DNA from: Capsicum annuum
Taxonomy: Eukaryota > Streptophyta > Magnoliopsida > Solanales > Solanaceae
Reading direction: 5' to 3'
NCBI RefSeq assembly: GCF_002878395.1
Contig: NC_061121.1
Coordinates: forward strand, 47,135,127 to 47,199,126
DNA: 64,000 nt
The notes under the pieces were generated by a model, which did no database searches, was not told the DNA's origin, and saw nothing but the letters and a program-made list of their open reading frames with translations. The translations under genes were made by a program, and so were the position numbers. Below, piece after piece: positions 21,036 through 31,780 of this stretch (within the stretch, counting starts at the first letter, position 1; each line of letters starts with the position of its first letter).

Positions 21036-21599
21036 ATGGATAAATTAAGATATCTCGCCACTAAAAGTGTAAAAAAAATTTATCCCAAAAGTGGTAGTGG
21101 TAGTAAAAAGTAAATTACTAGCGGTAGATGTACTTCAAGTAGTAGATATACCAGTGTGTCTCCACCTCTGGTACCGCTTAGTCAACCTTTTGAGAAAGAA
21201 GTAGGTGTAGATGCTCACGATATGGATTATGTAGAAGCTCAGGAAAATTACGGTATAGAAGAAGAAAATGAAGTAGATACAGTTGATTTAGATGAAGATG
21301 ATGAAAATATTGGTAAGACACCCGCAGTAGAAAATGCTAATGTTAGATCTGAATTGGTTAATCGTGCTCCCCATCCTCCCCGTGCCCCAAGAGCTCGTAA
21401 AACAACTAGTATCGTATGGCAATTTTCTACACGTATATCAGCTACTGAGGTGCGATGCAATATTTGTCAGCAAATATATAAGAATAAAATAGGAGGCAAG
21501 CAAAGGGGTATGGGTACATTAATGAGACATATAAGTGATAATCACGAAAGAGAGTTAAATATTGCAAAAAGTAGAATAGATGTTGGTGGGCCAACATAA
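21036..21599 (+). pseudogene. hAT transposase, N-terminal BED zinc-finger part
   Basis: The frame opens with ATG at 21036 (MDKLRYLATKSVKK) and has one in-frame TAA at about 21111. An acidic stretch follows (EENEVDTVDLDEDDENIG), then a BED-type finger: W-x2-F at residues near VWQF, CNICQQIY as the Cys pair and TLMRHISDNH as the His pair. BED fingers bind the subterminal repeats of the element. The frame ends with a stop at 21599, before the catalytic part; the gene is therefore broken. Confidence 0.85.
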
Positions 21600-21858
21600 A
21601 CTAGAATGGACCCAACAACCGATCAGGTAATGAAGAAGTAATAAAATTAGGTACCGAAAAGAAATAGCAAAAATGGTAGTTGTGGGTTGTTTGCCTTTAG
21701 TTTTCCTTTGTTCTGATGCTTTTATTCATTATATTCAAGCAGTTTATAATCCTATGTTTAATGGTATTCCTAGAAGTACTTGTCTGACGGATATTTTTAG
21801 ACTTCATTCACAATATTGTTTTTATTTATCTACATTATAAAAAAATATTTAATGTAGA
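21600..21858 (+). pseudogene. hAT transposase, damaged linker to catalytic core
   Basis: After the stop at 21597 the protein similarity continues (MDPTTDQVMKK, then in a shifted frame EIAKMVVVGCLPLVF and AVYNPMFNGIPRST). Two or more stops and one frameshift are present. This is the conserved N-terminal flank of the RNase H-like fold in hAT transposases. Confidence 0.75.
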
Positions 21859-22731
21859 ATGGATTTAACTTCTGATCTTGGTCGTGCTATTAATAAAAAT
21901 GATTATTTAACCATTACTTGTCACTGGATAGATAGTAATTTTGTTATGCAAAAACGTATTCTAGCTTTTTTGTATGATGAAGATCATAAACATACTGGAG
22001 ATTTTATTGCTGATTCGATTGCTAAAGTTGCAGAATTTTATGGTATTGAAAATAAAATCTTATGTTTTGCTTTTGATAATGCTTCTAACAACAAGACTGC
22101 TGTTAGAAAGTTAAAAGATAAACTATCTCCGTTGTTACCTGAAATATTTCATGTTAAGTGTGCCTGTCATATATATAATTTAATTATAAGAGATGATCTT
22201 GAGTTTTTTGAGCTTTATATTAAAGAAATCTGTCTTGCTGTTGATTTTATTCAAGGAAATAATCAAAGAAAAAGACTTAGAGAATTTAAATTTAAATATG
22301 AACAAAATAGACTTGCACCAGTATTGATGCCTAAGGAATGTAATACTAGATGGAATGCTACGTATGATTTTTTAAAAACTTGTCATAAATATAGAGTACC
22401 TATTACACTAACTTTTAACCAACATTGTGGTTCATTTGCTGATTCGACTGATCGTATGTTACATGATTCTGATTTGGCTGTAATTGATGATCTTGTTAAG
22501 TTTTTGGAAAATATTTATATAGCTACAGTTAAATTTTTCGGTGCTTATTATCCTACTGTTTGTGATATTTTAGCATATATAGCCGATATTTCTGGTTTAC
22601 CCAAAGAATATAAGAATAAAGAAGGTTACAAAGAAGATGTTGGTGCTATGTTTACTAAATTTAAAAAATATATTTTCGATTCCCCCTACTTACTTGGTTG
22701 GTTCTATGCTAAATCCGTGTATGAAATATAA
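21859..22731 (+). pseudogene. hAT transposase, RNase H-like catalytic part
   Basis: A 290-codon open block. It holds GRAINKNDYLTITCHWID, FAFDNASNNKTA (the second catalytic Asp in FDNASNN), KCACHIYNLIIRDD (the CxxH element) and KECNTRWNATYDFL (the RWN(S/T)TY signature), then the helical insertion. Order and spacing fit Ac/RICESLEEPER-type transposases, which cut both strands at the element ends. The block ends in a stop after SVYEI at 22731, and the dimerisation part follows in other frames. Confidence 0.9.
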
Positions 22732-23439
22732 TACTATGTGCCACTTTAGTACTCTTATTTATCTAACTTAGAGATAGTTACTAACAATGATTCTGATGAT
22801 GAAGAACAAGAACAACCAGATTTGTGGACGGCTATAGATCATGCGAACGTTTACATAAATAAATTATATAACCATTATGCTGATTTACTTGATTTAGCTG
22901 TACCCGCAAATATCACTCCAACTTTTGCTCCTCATTCTCCCGAGGAGCCATTATCTTCTAAAAGAATGGCGCATAGTGGTTTTTCTGATTATTTTTATGA
23001 TTTAAATTGTTGGAACAGTGTTAAGGCAGAAGCTTACACAACAACTTATCGGGAAGAGCTTAAGTATTATCTTTGAATGCCGATAGAGGATCGCAGACGA
23101 CAGATCAACGCATTGGATTGATGAAGGAATAATGAAACACAATATTCTATGCTTTCAAGATTAGCTAGAGATATATTGAATATTTCAATGTCAACCGTTG
23201 CATCAGAGAGGGCTTTTAGTCAGGAACGTCAACAGCTTGGAGACAATCTACACTCATTGGGAAGCAATGCTATAAATGTTCTAGTTTGCCTTAGAGATTG
23301 GATTAGAGCGGAATAAAGAAATCAAGGAATGGAGGAGGAGCCGAAAGACGAACAGAAACCTGAAGAAATTATGAATTCAAGGGAGAACTCAGTAGAATCA
23401 AGTCTAATGCATGGTTTTGCCCCCATTGACTTTGAGTAA
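22732..23439 (+). pseudogene. hAT transposase, C-terminal dimerisation part
   Basis: 22822-23076 encodes a linker with SGFSDYFYDLN. After a stop and a short damaged stretch, 23150-23320 reads MLSRLARDILNISMSTVASE and then RAFSQERQQLGDNLHSL, the hATC dimerisation domain (the ARDILxxPxSTVxSExxFS pattern). NVLVCLRDWIRAE closes the domain and a hydrophilic tail runs to a TAA at about 23439. In-frame stops at about 23074 and 23314 inactivate it. Confidence 0.85.
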
Positions 23440-23682
23440 CCTATGCAAGTTCTCGTTAATATTAACATGAATGGGTTGAAAAAACTGATTCAACATTTGT
23501 AGATTTTTCATTCATGTAAATTATAAATTTTGGATCATTTTGCAATCAATAAAATTCAAATTCATTCACTCTTTAGTCCTTACTTTGTAATTTTTTCCAT
23601 TTAATGATTTAAATTGAATTTCTAGTTTAAATTAAATACTTAGTTTTAATATATTATTAATTTACTATCAAGTATTATTAAG

Positions 23683-24720
23683 TAGCATATGTTTTATTTA
23701 AAGTAGTACAATAATTGAAAGGTACGTATATATGTGTATATATTTTCTATAGACACTAAAGTAGTATATATTTAACGTATACATATGTATATGTTTTATA
23801 AATTAGTATATATATCATTATATTGTAATACATATATTGTAGTATATGTTTTATTTAAAGTAGTACGTATATATTGAATGGTACGTATATATGTGTTTAT
23901 ATTTTTTATAGACTATAAAGTAGTATATATTTAACGTATACATGTGTATATGTTTTATAAATTAGTATATAACTATATATATAGTGTGTATATATATTTT
24001 AGTATATATATTGTAGTATATGTTTTATTTAAAGTAGTAAATATATATTGAATGGTATGTATATATGTGTATATATCTTCTATTGACTCTAAAGTAGTAT
24101 ATATTTAACGTATATATGTGTATATATTTTTATAAATTAGTATATAACTATATATTTAGTGTGTGTAATATTGTAGTATATGTTTTATCTAAAGTAGTGC
24201 GTATATATTGAATGGTACGTATATATGTGTATAAATCTTCTATAGACTATAAAGTAGTATATATTTAACATATACATGTGTATATGTTTTATAAATTAGT
24301 ATATAACTATATATTTTGTGTGTGTATATATTATAGTATATATATATATATATATTGTAGTATATGTTTTATTTAAAGTAGTACATATATAATGAATGGT
24401 ACGTATATATGTGTATATATCTTCTATAAACTACAAAGTAGTATATATTTTGACGTATACATGTGTATATGTTTTATAAATTAGTATATATATCATTATA
24501 TTGTAGTATATATATATACTGTAGTATATATTTTATTTAAAGTTGTACATATATATTGAATGGTACGTATATATGTGTATATATTTTCTATAGACGATAA
24601 AGTAGTATATATTTAACGTATACATGTGTATATGTTTTATAAATTAGTATATATATCATTATATTGTAGTATATATCTTTTACCATATGTTTTATTTAGA
24701 GTATTATATATATTTAACTA
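23683..24720 (+). repeat. Tandem array of 145-185-bp AT-rich units in hAT
   Basis: About six full units begin near 23683, 23839, 24013, 24174, 24357 and 24504, plus a partial one from 24667. Each carries the ordered words TATGTTTTATTTAAAGTAGT, GAATGGTACGTATATATG, AAAGTAGTATATATTTAACG and GTTTTATAAATTAGTATATA. Length differences lie mainly in the (TA)n spacer at the unit end. A two-unit copy in reverse lies at 29385-29660. Confidence 0.9.
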
Positions 24721-24899
24721 ACGTATACTCGTATACACGATTACATGTGTAATTGTGTATATGTGTATATATTTTTTAAATTATAATATAATATATACTA
24801 TATATATAGTGTATATATATTGTTTAACGTATTTAAAATGTATATAGGTGGGTATATATAGTGTATATTGGAGAAAAAATATTTAATTTTTTTTAGTTT

Positions 24900-25115
24900 T
24901 GACCGATTTTGATCGGATTTTAGATCAGTTTTGACCAGATTTTAGGTGGGTTGGATCCGATTAGGTTAAGTGGGACGGTCCCGGATTATTTTTAAAAAAT
25001 TTACTGCTGGACCGGAAACTGGACTGGCCCATTTAACCAGGCTCGAATTTGGACCGGCCCACAAATCGGTTAAACTTGATGGGCCGATTCCTGGTTGATC
25101 CGGTCCGATCACTTA
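24900..25115. repeat. Right subterminal repeats of hAT
   Basis: Clustered GGGCCG/CCGGTCC/GACCGG words and four GACC(G/A)(G/A)TTTT-like words, mirroring the left-end cluster at 20411-20575. Confidence 0.6.
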
Positions 25116-25124
25116 ACAGCCCTA

Positions 25125-25132
25125 CTTGTAGC
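25125..25132. repeat. Right target duplication of hAT
   Basis: CTTGTAGC, partner of CTTGCCGC at 20387-20394. Confidence 0.55.
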
Positions 25133-25760
25133 TTAAATATGAGATTAAATTTGAGTCAACATATGCTTCCGGCATTTGGCTTGAATTATATTTTGAATGG
25201 GGATCTAATGATAATTTTTAACAAATTTCATAGCTGCTTATGATCCCCCTTATATTAGAAAAATTAGCATACATCCTCCATCTTCTTTGAGGAATTCATC
25301 TTTGTGCATCTTGGTATATTCATTAATCGTATACCGCACATCAAAACTATTAGATAAAATATTTGATTCCTGACCTTGAACCAATTGAGTGGGAAGAAAT
25401 AATCATAATTTGTTGGTCTAATGCATACAAGTGCTATTGTTTGCAACATATCATATTTCAGATCAATACATGAAGCTTTATTCTCATTAGTAATGGTTTA
25501 GATATTTATCGAAGACTTTCAATGCTAAACCATCATTATCAAGATAATTGTCCTGATTACACAATCTGAAAATTATGTTCTTTACTCAATTTTATTGAGC
25601 TAACTTTATGGATGTCAAACGGCAGGTTGACAATGAATGTACATGTGATCATCTTATAATGATGAATCTTAATAGATCACATGGCAGGTGAACGTGCCCA
25701 TATTTACCTTTTATACTTTTCAGATTTAAGAAATTCAATCCTAACATTAGTTGGTCCAAC
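25133..25760 (-). pseudogene. Copia B integrase fragments
   Basis: The minus strand near 25640-25700 encodes GHVHLPCDLLRFII, a stop, then SHVHSLSTC, the start of the copia integrase core. 25264-25449 encodes ALVCIRPTNYDYFFPLNWF and IPRCTKMNSSKKM, the C-terminal part of the integrase that follows the catalytic Glu. The segment with the second Asp and the Glu, expected at 25450-25600, is not readable. Retrofit-like. The hAT follows directly downstream. Confidence 0.8.
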
Positions 25761-27007
25761 CAACTTATCATAAGAACAAGAAACATTAAAACTAATGAAT
25801 TTTCTAATTCTTCAATATATGTTCAATACTGAGTATGCACATCTTTGAGATGTCGCAATCGTTCATCTCAATTTATGAACTTTTGTTCTAGCAAACTTCA
25901 AGTTTACCATGACATATGCTTTTGCTTTTGTAAATTTCAGATTTACTATTACACGAATAAGTTTCAAATTTACTACCTCTTTCGGAGGTGAGTTGTGATA
26001 CCATCACAATCAAGTGCACGTTTGCATTAATAAGCTTCTCATTCCCCAGGAATGGAATATAATCATGTCTTAAGCGTATCAAATTATGATAGCTACTACA
26101 AAAGTAAATTGACGCATACATATGATTTATTGCTACCACATTCAATTCAAGGAATGGAACATATTTAATGGGACATGTTTCGCCAAATACCCATTATTTT
26201 GCCTTAGCCATCATAATATCATCAATATGATGCATTAAGATTCAAACCCAATGTCTTATCCATATAAAGGCATCTTGGGCATAAATTGATGGGACTTGAA
26301 CCCAACATCTTGTTAGTATGGTGCATTGGAACTTTTAACAATGTCTTACCCTTTTGATGTGATGAAATATAAATCCATCGTCTTACAAAAATGATCTTTG
26401 AAAAAAAGAGTGAATAAATTTAAGACAAATAATTTTGAACCAATTAGATTTTTTCCAGATCCAACAAACCCAACAACATATAAAACTCGTGATATATATA
26501 CTTGCTCTGGCTATTCTTATCATTTATCCATATGTTATGTGAATTTACATTATTAATGATGCAATACTTTACACAATGCTTTACTGGTACACTAAGAGAC
26601 GTTAAAGTGGTCCTCCTACATTCCACATTAAAGAATATTTGTTGGAATACTTGTACAACCAATAAATAGAAAAGCAAATACAATAAATAACAATATTGAC
26701 CAAGTCAGTTACCTCATGCTACGAAGAGTATTTTAATTGGTTAGACAAAAATCCTTATAAAAAAAATACATATCATATGTTAGTAGCTTTCACGTGATTT
26801 ATTAATACAAGACATAGGAAATAATCTTTGTTATAAGAAAATAATTACTTTTCATTGTATCAAGTTTCCTTATAGACGTGACTTGATGAAGTTTCAAAAC
26901 GGTCCTTTTTTGTTAAGCAATTTTGCTCAAAGCAAACAAATGTCAAAACTTAAAATTATAAATTTTAAGAATCGTACTCACCTTGATTTGGCATAGGGTA
27001 GAGTCTC
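25761..27007 (-). pseudogene. Copia B gag/protease region, decayed
   Basis: This lies between the PBS and the integrase and should hold gag and protease, but I could not recognise either by motif. The open frames at 25888-26145 and 26444-26683 carry no zinc knuckle or DSG box. Between 26190 and 26350 there are repeated word pairs (GGGACTTGAACCCAAC and ATTCAAACCCAATGTCTTA) with a spacing near 70 bp that look unlike coding sequence. A foreign insertion here is possible. Confidence 0.4.
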
Positions 27008-27019
27008 GTACTGATAACG
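27008..27019 (-). other. Presumed primer binding site of copia B
   Basis: Directly inside the LTR end the minus strand reads CGTTATCAGTAC. The position is right for a PBS, and CGTTATCAGCAC-like sites are usual in Retrofit-like copia; the primer tRNA is not assigned here. Confidence 0.5.
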
Positions 27020-27272
27020 TGTTATGAAATACAAAAGCAGGAACAAGAAGAATAAATAGAGAGAGAAGTTGGAGACTTCTTTATTTCCCTTGATGGAAGA
27101 GAGATCATAATATTGAGTATACAGTGAACAAAACCTAAAATACTCCTAGTTTCTGACTAAAAGACAGATAATTGAAATCCTGATAGATATCAACTAGATC
27201 TTGATAGATCTTTATTAGATCTTATCTATATTCTTGATAGACATTCACTATAATGTAAATACATTTATCACA
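27020..27272 (-). mobile_element. 5' LTR of copia B (253 bp)
   Basis: The minus strand begins TGTGATAAATGTATTTAC (27272) and ends TATTTCATAACA (27020). The first 34 bp match the 3' LTR remnant at 18886, and the PBS follows directly. The short length is normal for this copia lineage. Several ATCAAGATCTA words repeat inside it. Confidence 0.8.
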
Positions 27273-27547
27273 AACTATAAATAATACGTAATTATTTTAA
27301 ACATTAACTACATCTTATAATTATGTGAAGCTCTTATTATATCTAGATGTTTTCTACGACACAATATTTCCTTGATAATAACTTTAGACTATACTTTAGA
27401 GTACTGCTGAGCTAAGTCTTTTGGGCCAAAGCCCAACTGGTAGTTCATACTTCACTATCATTGAAAATTGAATGGGAAAGTATGCCTAGACATACTTTTA
27501 AGATTATTTATTACAAATTAAAAAAGTACTTTTTAATATTTATATAA
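27273..27547. other. Spacer, nothing recognised
   Basis: AT-rich sequence between copia B and the long-TIR element. The only structure seen is a near-perfect palindrome, AAGTATG..CATACTT, at about 27478-27500. Confidence 0.5.
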
Positions 27548-27667
27548 GAGAAAATGGACAAAAGCATCCCTAACCTTTACTCCAAATCCCAACTACACAA
27601 TTATATTTTGTAGGAGTCCTATGACCTCCCTGAACTATTTAAAAATGGAATATATACCTCCCTGAAT
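27548..27667 (+). repeat. Left terminal inverted repeat
   Basis: Pairs with 28873-28988. Both contain AACTACACA.TTATA.TTTG, GGGTCCTATGACC-like and CCCTGAACTATTT blocks. Confidence 0.85.
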
Positions 27668-27789
27668 GCTGAGGTGGCACGAAAGGTATAGCACACTCTC
27701 TTCGAGAGAGTGAAGACTTTTTAACCTCTTAATTTTCTAATTTTAATTTTTAATTTATTTTTTCAATTGTGTATTGTTTCACTTCTCTC

Positions 27790-28045
27790 TTCTTTCTTTC
27801 CTCTTCAACAAAACATCATGAATGCTTCTTTCTCTTCTCTCTTCTTTCTTTCTTTCTTTCTTCTCTTCAACAAAACACCATGACTACTCTACACCCACAC
27901 ACCAAATTCTGCAATTCCATAAAAAATAACTCAATTAACTATTATTTCCACACAAACACACACCAAATGGCTCACCTTCAATTCCATCAAAATAGCAAAA
28001 TTAATAATTACGTCGACATCTATGGATTCTTCTTTTCTTCTCTCT

Positions 28046-28086
<41 letters not shown>

Positions 28087-28090
28087 TCTT
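27790..28090 (+). repeat. (CTTT)n tracts and 222-bp-period direct repeat
   Basis: The text from CTCTTCAACAAAACACCATG to ATTACGTCGACAT occurs at about 27862-28020 and again at 28083-28242, with a period near 222 bp, separated by a CTTT microsatellite at 28040-28085. A third partial start (CTCTTCAACAAAACATC) lies at 27801. Open frames here (27769-28152 and others) are shadows of the repeats. Confidence 0.85.
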
Positions 28091-28375
28091 CAACAAAACA
28101 CCATGAATGCTCCATATACACACATCAAATTGTGCAATTCCATCAAAAATAACTCAATTAACTATTATTTCAACAAACACACACCAAATGGGTCACCTTC
28201 AATTTCATCAAAATAACAAAATTAATAATTACGTCGACATTCCACCATTCTATTTGCAATGCAGCAACAATAGAGCTTTGTACGATCCATTGGTGTTTTT
28301 TTTATATCAACAAGCACCAAACTTTTTCAACAAAATCTGATAATTATCTCAAAATTTTCAATAAAATCCCTACTA

Positions 28376-28597
<222 letters not shown>

Positions 28598-28872
28598 TTA
28601 GTTTATCCTCTTGTGGAGTTTAGAATTGTTTGATTTGAGGATTATAGAAATGAAATTTAGTTGAAGAAGAAAATGAAACAAAATGGGGAATGAGAAAGAG
28701 AGAGAAATTTTGTTAAGGAGAAATAATATATAAAGAGAAAAGTAAAATATATTAAGTTAAATAATTTATTTTTTAGAGTAAAAAAGGAAAAAAAATAATA
28801 TGGTAATGACGTGGCATGATGTGGCAGCGAGTGCAGCTTACTGTCTGAAACAATGTCTAGGCATGATTTTTT

Positions 28873-28988
28873 AGGGGTGTAAATATTTCACTTTAAAATA
28901 GTTCAGGGGGGTCATAGGACCCCTGCAAAGTATAAATGTGTAGTTGGAATTTGGGGTAAAGGTTGAGGGGGCTTTTGACCATTTTCTC
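28873..28988 (-). repeat. Right terminal inverted repeat
   Basis: Inverted partner of 27548-27667; ends CCATTTTCTC. Confidence 0.85.
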
Positions 28989-29384
28989 ATTTATTAATTA
29001 AGTAAATAATTACAGTACATAAGAAATTAAATTTATTAAAGAGTTTTCAATATTTATATATCCAAAAAAACAATTTAATTGATTTAATAGACTTAAATCT
29101 AGGGTCATTATACGAGAGTAGATAGTAGACAAATTACATGGTCTAATTTTTAAGGACTTTAAGAATAATATTAAATTAACTAAATCAATCCTCTTTAAAT
29201 TATGAAAGAAATATATATCTTTTGAAAGGGTCATTGATATTCTTTCAAAAAATATCTAGTATATTTTTCTCAATGTTGAGAATAATAAATTAAAAACATT
29301 ATCTACTATAATTTATATAAACAATATTACCTTCACAAAAGGAAAAAATAAATAAATCACAATATTTTCCATACAAAATAAAAA
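28989..29384. other. AT-rich spacer, nothing recognised
   Basis: No domain, LTR end or repeat seen. The short minus-strand frame at 29010-29234 has no known motif. Confidence 0.5.
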
Positions 29385-29673
29385 TGTTTCAATACATTAA
29401 ACATATACACATGTATACGTTAAATATATTTTACTTTAGAGTCTATAGAAAATATATACACACATATATGTACCATTCAATATATGTATTACTTTAAAAA
29501 ATATACATACAACATATAAACACTATATGTATACTAATTTATAAAACATATACACATGTATACGTTAAATATATACTACTTTAGAGTCTATAGAAAATAT
29601 ATACACATATACATACCATTCAATATATATGTACTACTTTAAATAAAACATATACTACAATATATATATATAT

Positions 29674-29711
<38 letters not shown>
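29385..29711 (-). repeat. Two reversed units of the hAT-associated array
   Basis: Reverse-strand copies of the 23683-24720 unit, with the ordered words ACATGTATACGTTAAATATA, ACTTTAGAGTCTATAGAAAA and ACCATTCAATATAT repeated with a period near 170 bp. They end in (AT)n at 29665-29711. No hAT terminal repeat or transposase lies next to them. Confidence 0.9.
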
Positions 29712-29715
<4 letters not shown>

Positions 29716-29874
29716 GATTCCACTAATTTAACTATCAGATCTGACTTTTTCATATAGTGTTGAATTAAATACTTGAATACTTTTTCTGTGGAACTTAATG
29801 GTCTCTTCTTTGAAGGACAGAAAACATTTAAGTTATTATTGTTGTATTTTTAACTACTTTCTTCAGATTCTAGT
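29712..29874 (+). other. Possible pararetrovirus leader
   Basis: AT-rich sequence directly before the first ATG of the pararetrovirus frame. No motif is decisive; assigned by position only. Confidence 0.3.
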
Positions 29875-30652
29875 ATGGCATCTGTCATCCCTTCTCTTTT
29901 TCTTTCAAAACCACTTCATCCTCTTCATCCACCACAACTTTCTATAGTTCATTCAATTCAAAACTCAAAGAAAAGATTAACTTCTCTGATTTGTTGCAAT
30001 CAATTGATGATTGAAATTTTTTTAAACATCCTCAGGCTACAATTTATAAAACTTCTAAATGATCGTCATTAACAAGTGTTATCATATATCAATCATCGAA
30101 AAATCATTCTTCTTGAATTAGATCATGATGATATCAAACTTTTAAATCCTCAGGCTATAGAGAGATATAGGTGTAAGTACAATTATCTTCATTTTGGTTT
30201 AGTTGAAATTGCAGCTAAACCTCTTTCTCAAGAAAGTTTAGATACTTCACTTCTCCTTTGTCTTAGAGACACTAGATTTTTTAGATTCCTCACGTGAAAT
30301 GATTGAAACCAGTCTTTTCATTGGTCTAATCTATTTTGATTATTTATTAAATTTTACTATAACTTTAAAGGATCTAAATATATTAGATTCTTTAAAGATC
30401 ATTGTTAAGACATTCAATTACAAAACTAAGACTGAATCTCTTCTAGTAGCAATTATCTATAGAACTCAATATAAAGCTATGAATATTTCCTTCAGCTCTA
30501 GAGTTATGAAAGGTAGCTATAAAGGAGAAACAATTTTTTTTAAACAGATCTACAAAGATCCCACTTATCGATTTCTAAGCCAATCTCTTGAAATCGGGTA
30601 TCTTTATTTCAAAATTGAATGTGTAGAACTCCACTCTGACAAAAAAATCTAA
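29875..30652 (+). pseudogene. Endogenous pararetrovirus, movement protein region
   Basis: Three plus-strand blocks (29875-30072, 30076-30297, 30299-30652) in shifting frames belong to one protein of the caulimovirid 30K movement-protein family, which in the virus makes plasmodesmata passable. Seen are KYNYLHFGLVEIAAKPL, then LCLRDTRF, then IYFDYLLNFTITLKDLNILD and SLKIIVKTFNYK. The order fits the movement-protein core. The N-terminal stretch begins MASVIPSLF. Stops and shifts at about 30008-30075 and 30297, and a stop after SDKKI at 30652, break it. It is most like the solanaceous endogenous lineage, inferred from memory of family patterns. Confidence 0.8.
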
Positions 30653-31780
30653 GAATATTATGGTTCTCAGATCCAGCAATTTTCTACGAGAATCATTTCT
30701 TTCTCGTTATAGAGATCTCTTAGCCGGAGAGTCTCTACCTCTCTTCAGTTTTATCAGAAATCCAAACTGCTAGACACTCAGTTTCTTCATTTCCTTCTAG
30801 GATCGAGGTTGTTAACTTTGAATCTAGGATAATCACATGCCAAATATTCTGCAAAAGTGCCTCCCACAATCGAGGTCCATGACATTCAACCCCAGTTGCC
30901 TACTAATCTTAGGGAGAATCAGGAATTTTAAATTAATATTCTTATATTGATAAAGAAAAACTTAAAATAGAGTTTTACTCTTTTAAAAATATTTTGAAAA
31001 GAATTTGATTTTTCAATAAATTCTAAAAAGATGAAAGACATAGCATCCAAGAAATTTATTGAGTTTTTAAATTCTGTCCAAATATAATTTAATTTCTTTG
31101 AATAATTTGAAGCCTATGTTGATTATCATCAGTTACATATTTTTCAAAATCAATCAATGTTTTAAAAGTGTGAAAATCATAAATGAATCAGATGTCACCT
31201 CTGAAATTCCTCTATCGCAAGGCTTTACAATGACATATGTTGATAGCTCAATCGTTGCATCGTCTTTCAAACAAAAATTTGAAAATGAATCCGTTACCAA
31301 CAAAAATAAAAAAAATGAACAAAATAATTATACGAATAAGTATTTATATGCTCTTGGTGAATATTTGATTTTAAAATCACCTTTAGCATAACCTACTACT
31401 CCTAAATCGTCAAAGGCCTCCACCTCTTTAATTTCATTATTCAAACCATACGAGATTCCAAGAACCTTCACTAAAGAACTCCAAATGCATAATTCATAAG
31501 ATTTTTCATAGCTCTTTGATGTTCAATGTAGGATCATATAAATCAAGAAAACTTTTAATCTTGTAGCTCCTAAAACCCTAAGTCGTTACTATAATTGGGG
31601 TACTTTGGGATGATAGTTCAGATGACTGTCAGTTAAAGAAAGAAGTTTCTCAAGAAGTTGCCCTTGTTAAAAATGAATTTTTCAATTGGCGTAAGCCGCA
31701 AAAACTTTATTACCCTAAAGGTAACCATCCAGGCATAGAATTAGAGGAGAAATCTGATGATATGCAAAATGACAACAATG
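30653..31780 (+). pseudogene. Endogenous pararetrovirus, movement-to-coat linker
   Basis: Heavily decayed. Short readable pieces in different frames include SKYSAK/KSASHNRG-like text near 30850 and, at 31098-31391, SQGFTMTYVDSSIVASSFKQ, then STSLISLFKPYEIPRTFTKE after a stop and YYNWGTLG near 31590. This is the low-complexity linker between movement and coat regions of a caulimovirid polyprotein. It has many stops and no function. Confidence 0.6.

Larger units (their letters stand above)
20395..25124 (+). mobile_element. hAT DNA transposon (4730 bp) inside copia B
   Basis: The left end reads TAAGCCTATCAAATA and the right end, reversed, TAGGGCTGTTAAGTG: imperfect 15-bp terminal inverted repeats with 9 matches, the rest mostly transitions. 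Eight-base flanking duplications surround it. It contains an Ac-like transposase pseudogene (21036-23439), a TATA box, subterminal CCGGCCC-rich zones at both ends, and a large tandem array (23683-24720). The host copia polyprotein resumes on either side. Its coding blocks are longer and less broken than those of the copia around it, which fits a younger insertion. Confidence 0.85.

Noticed and set aside
23683..24720. Array of regular repeats that could look like a CRISPR or minisatellite locus
   Set aside because: Units are 145-185 bp, AT-rich and without unique spacers, in a eukaryotic transposon; it is a tandem array, not a CRISPR.
27769..28340. Overlapping open frames with Ser/Phe/Leu runs
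   Set aside because: They are translations of (CTTT)n and the 222-bp repeat, in three frames at once.
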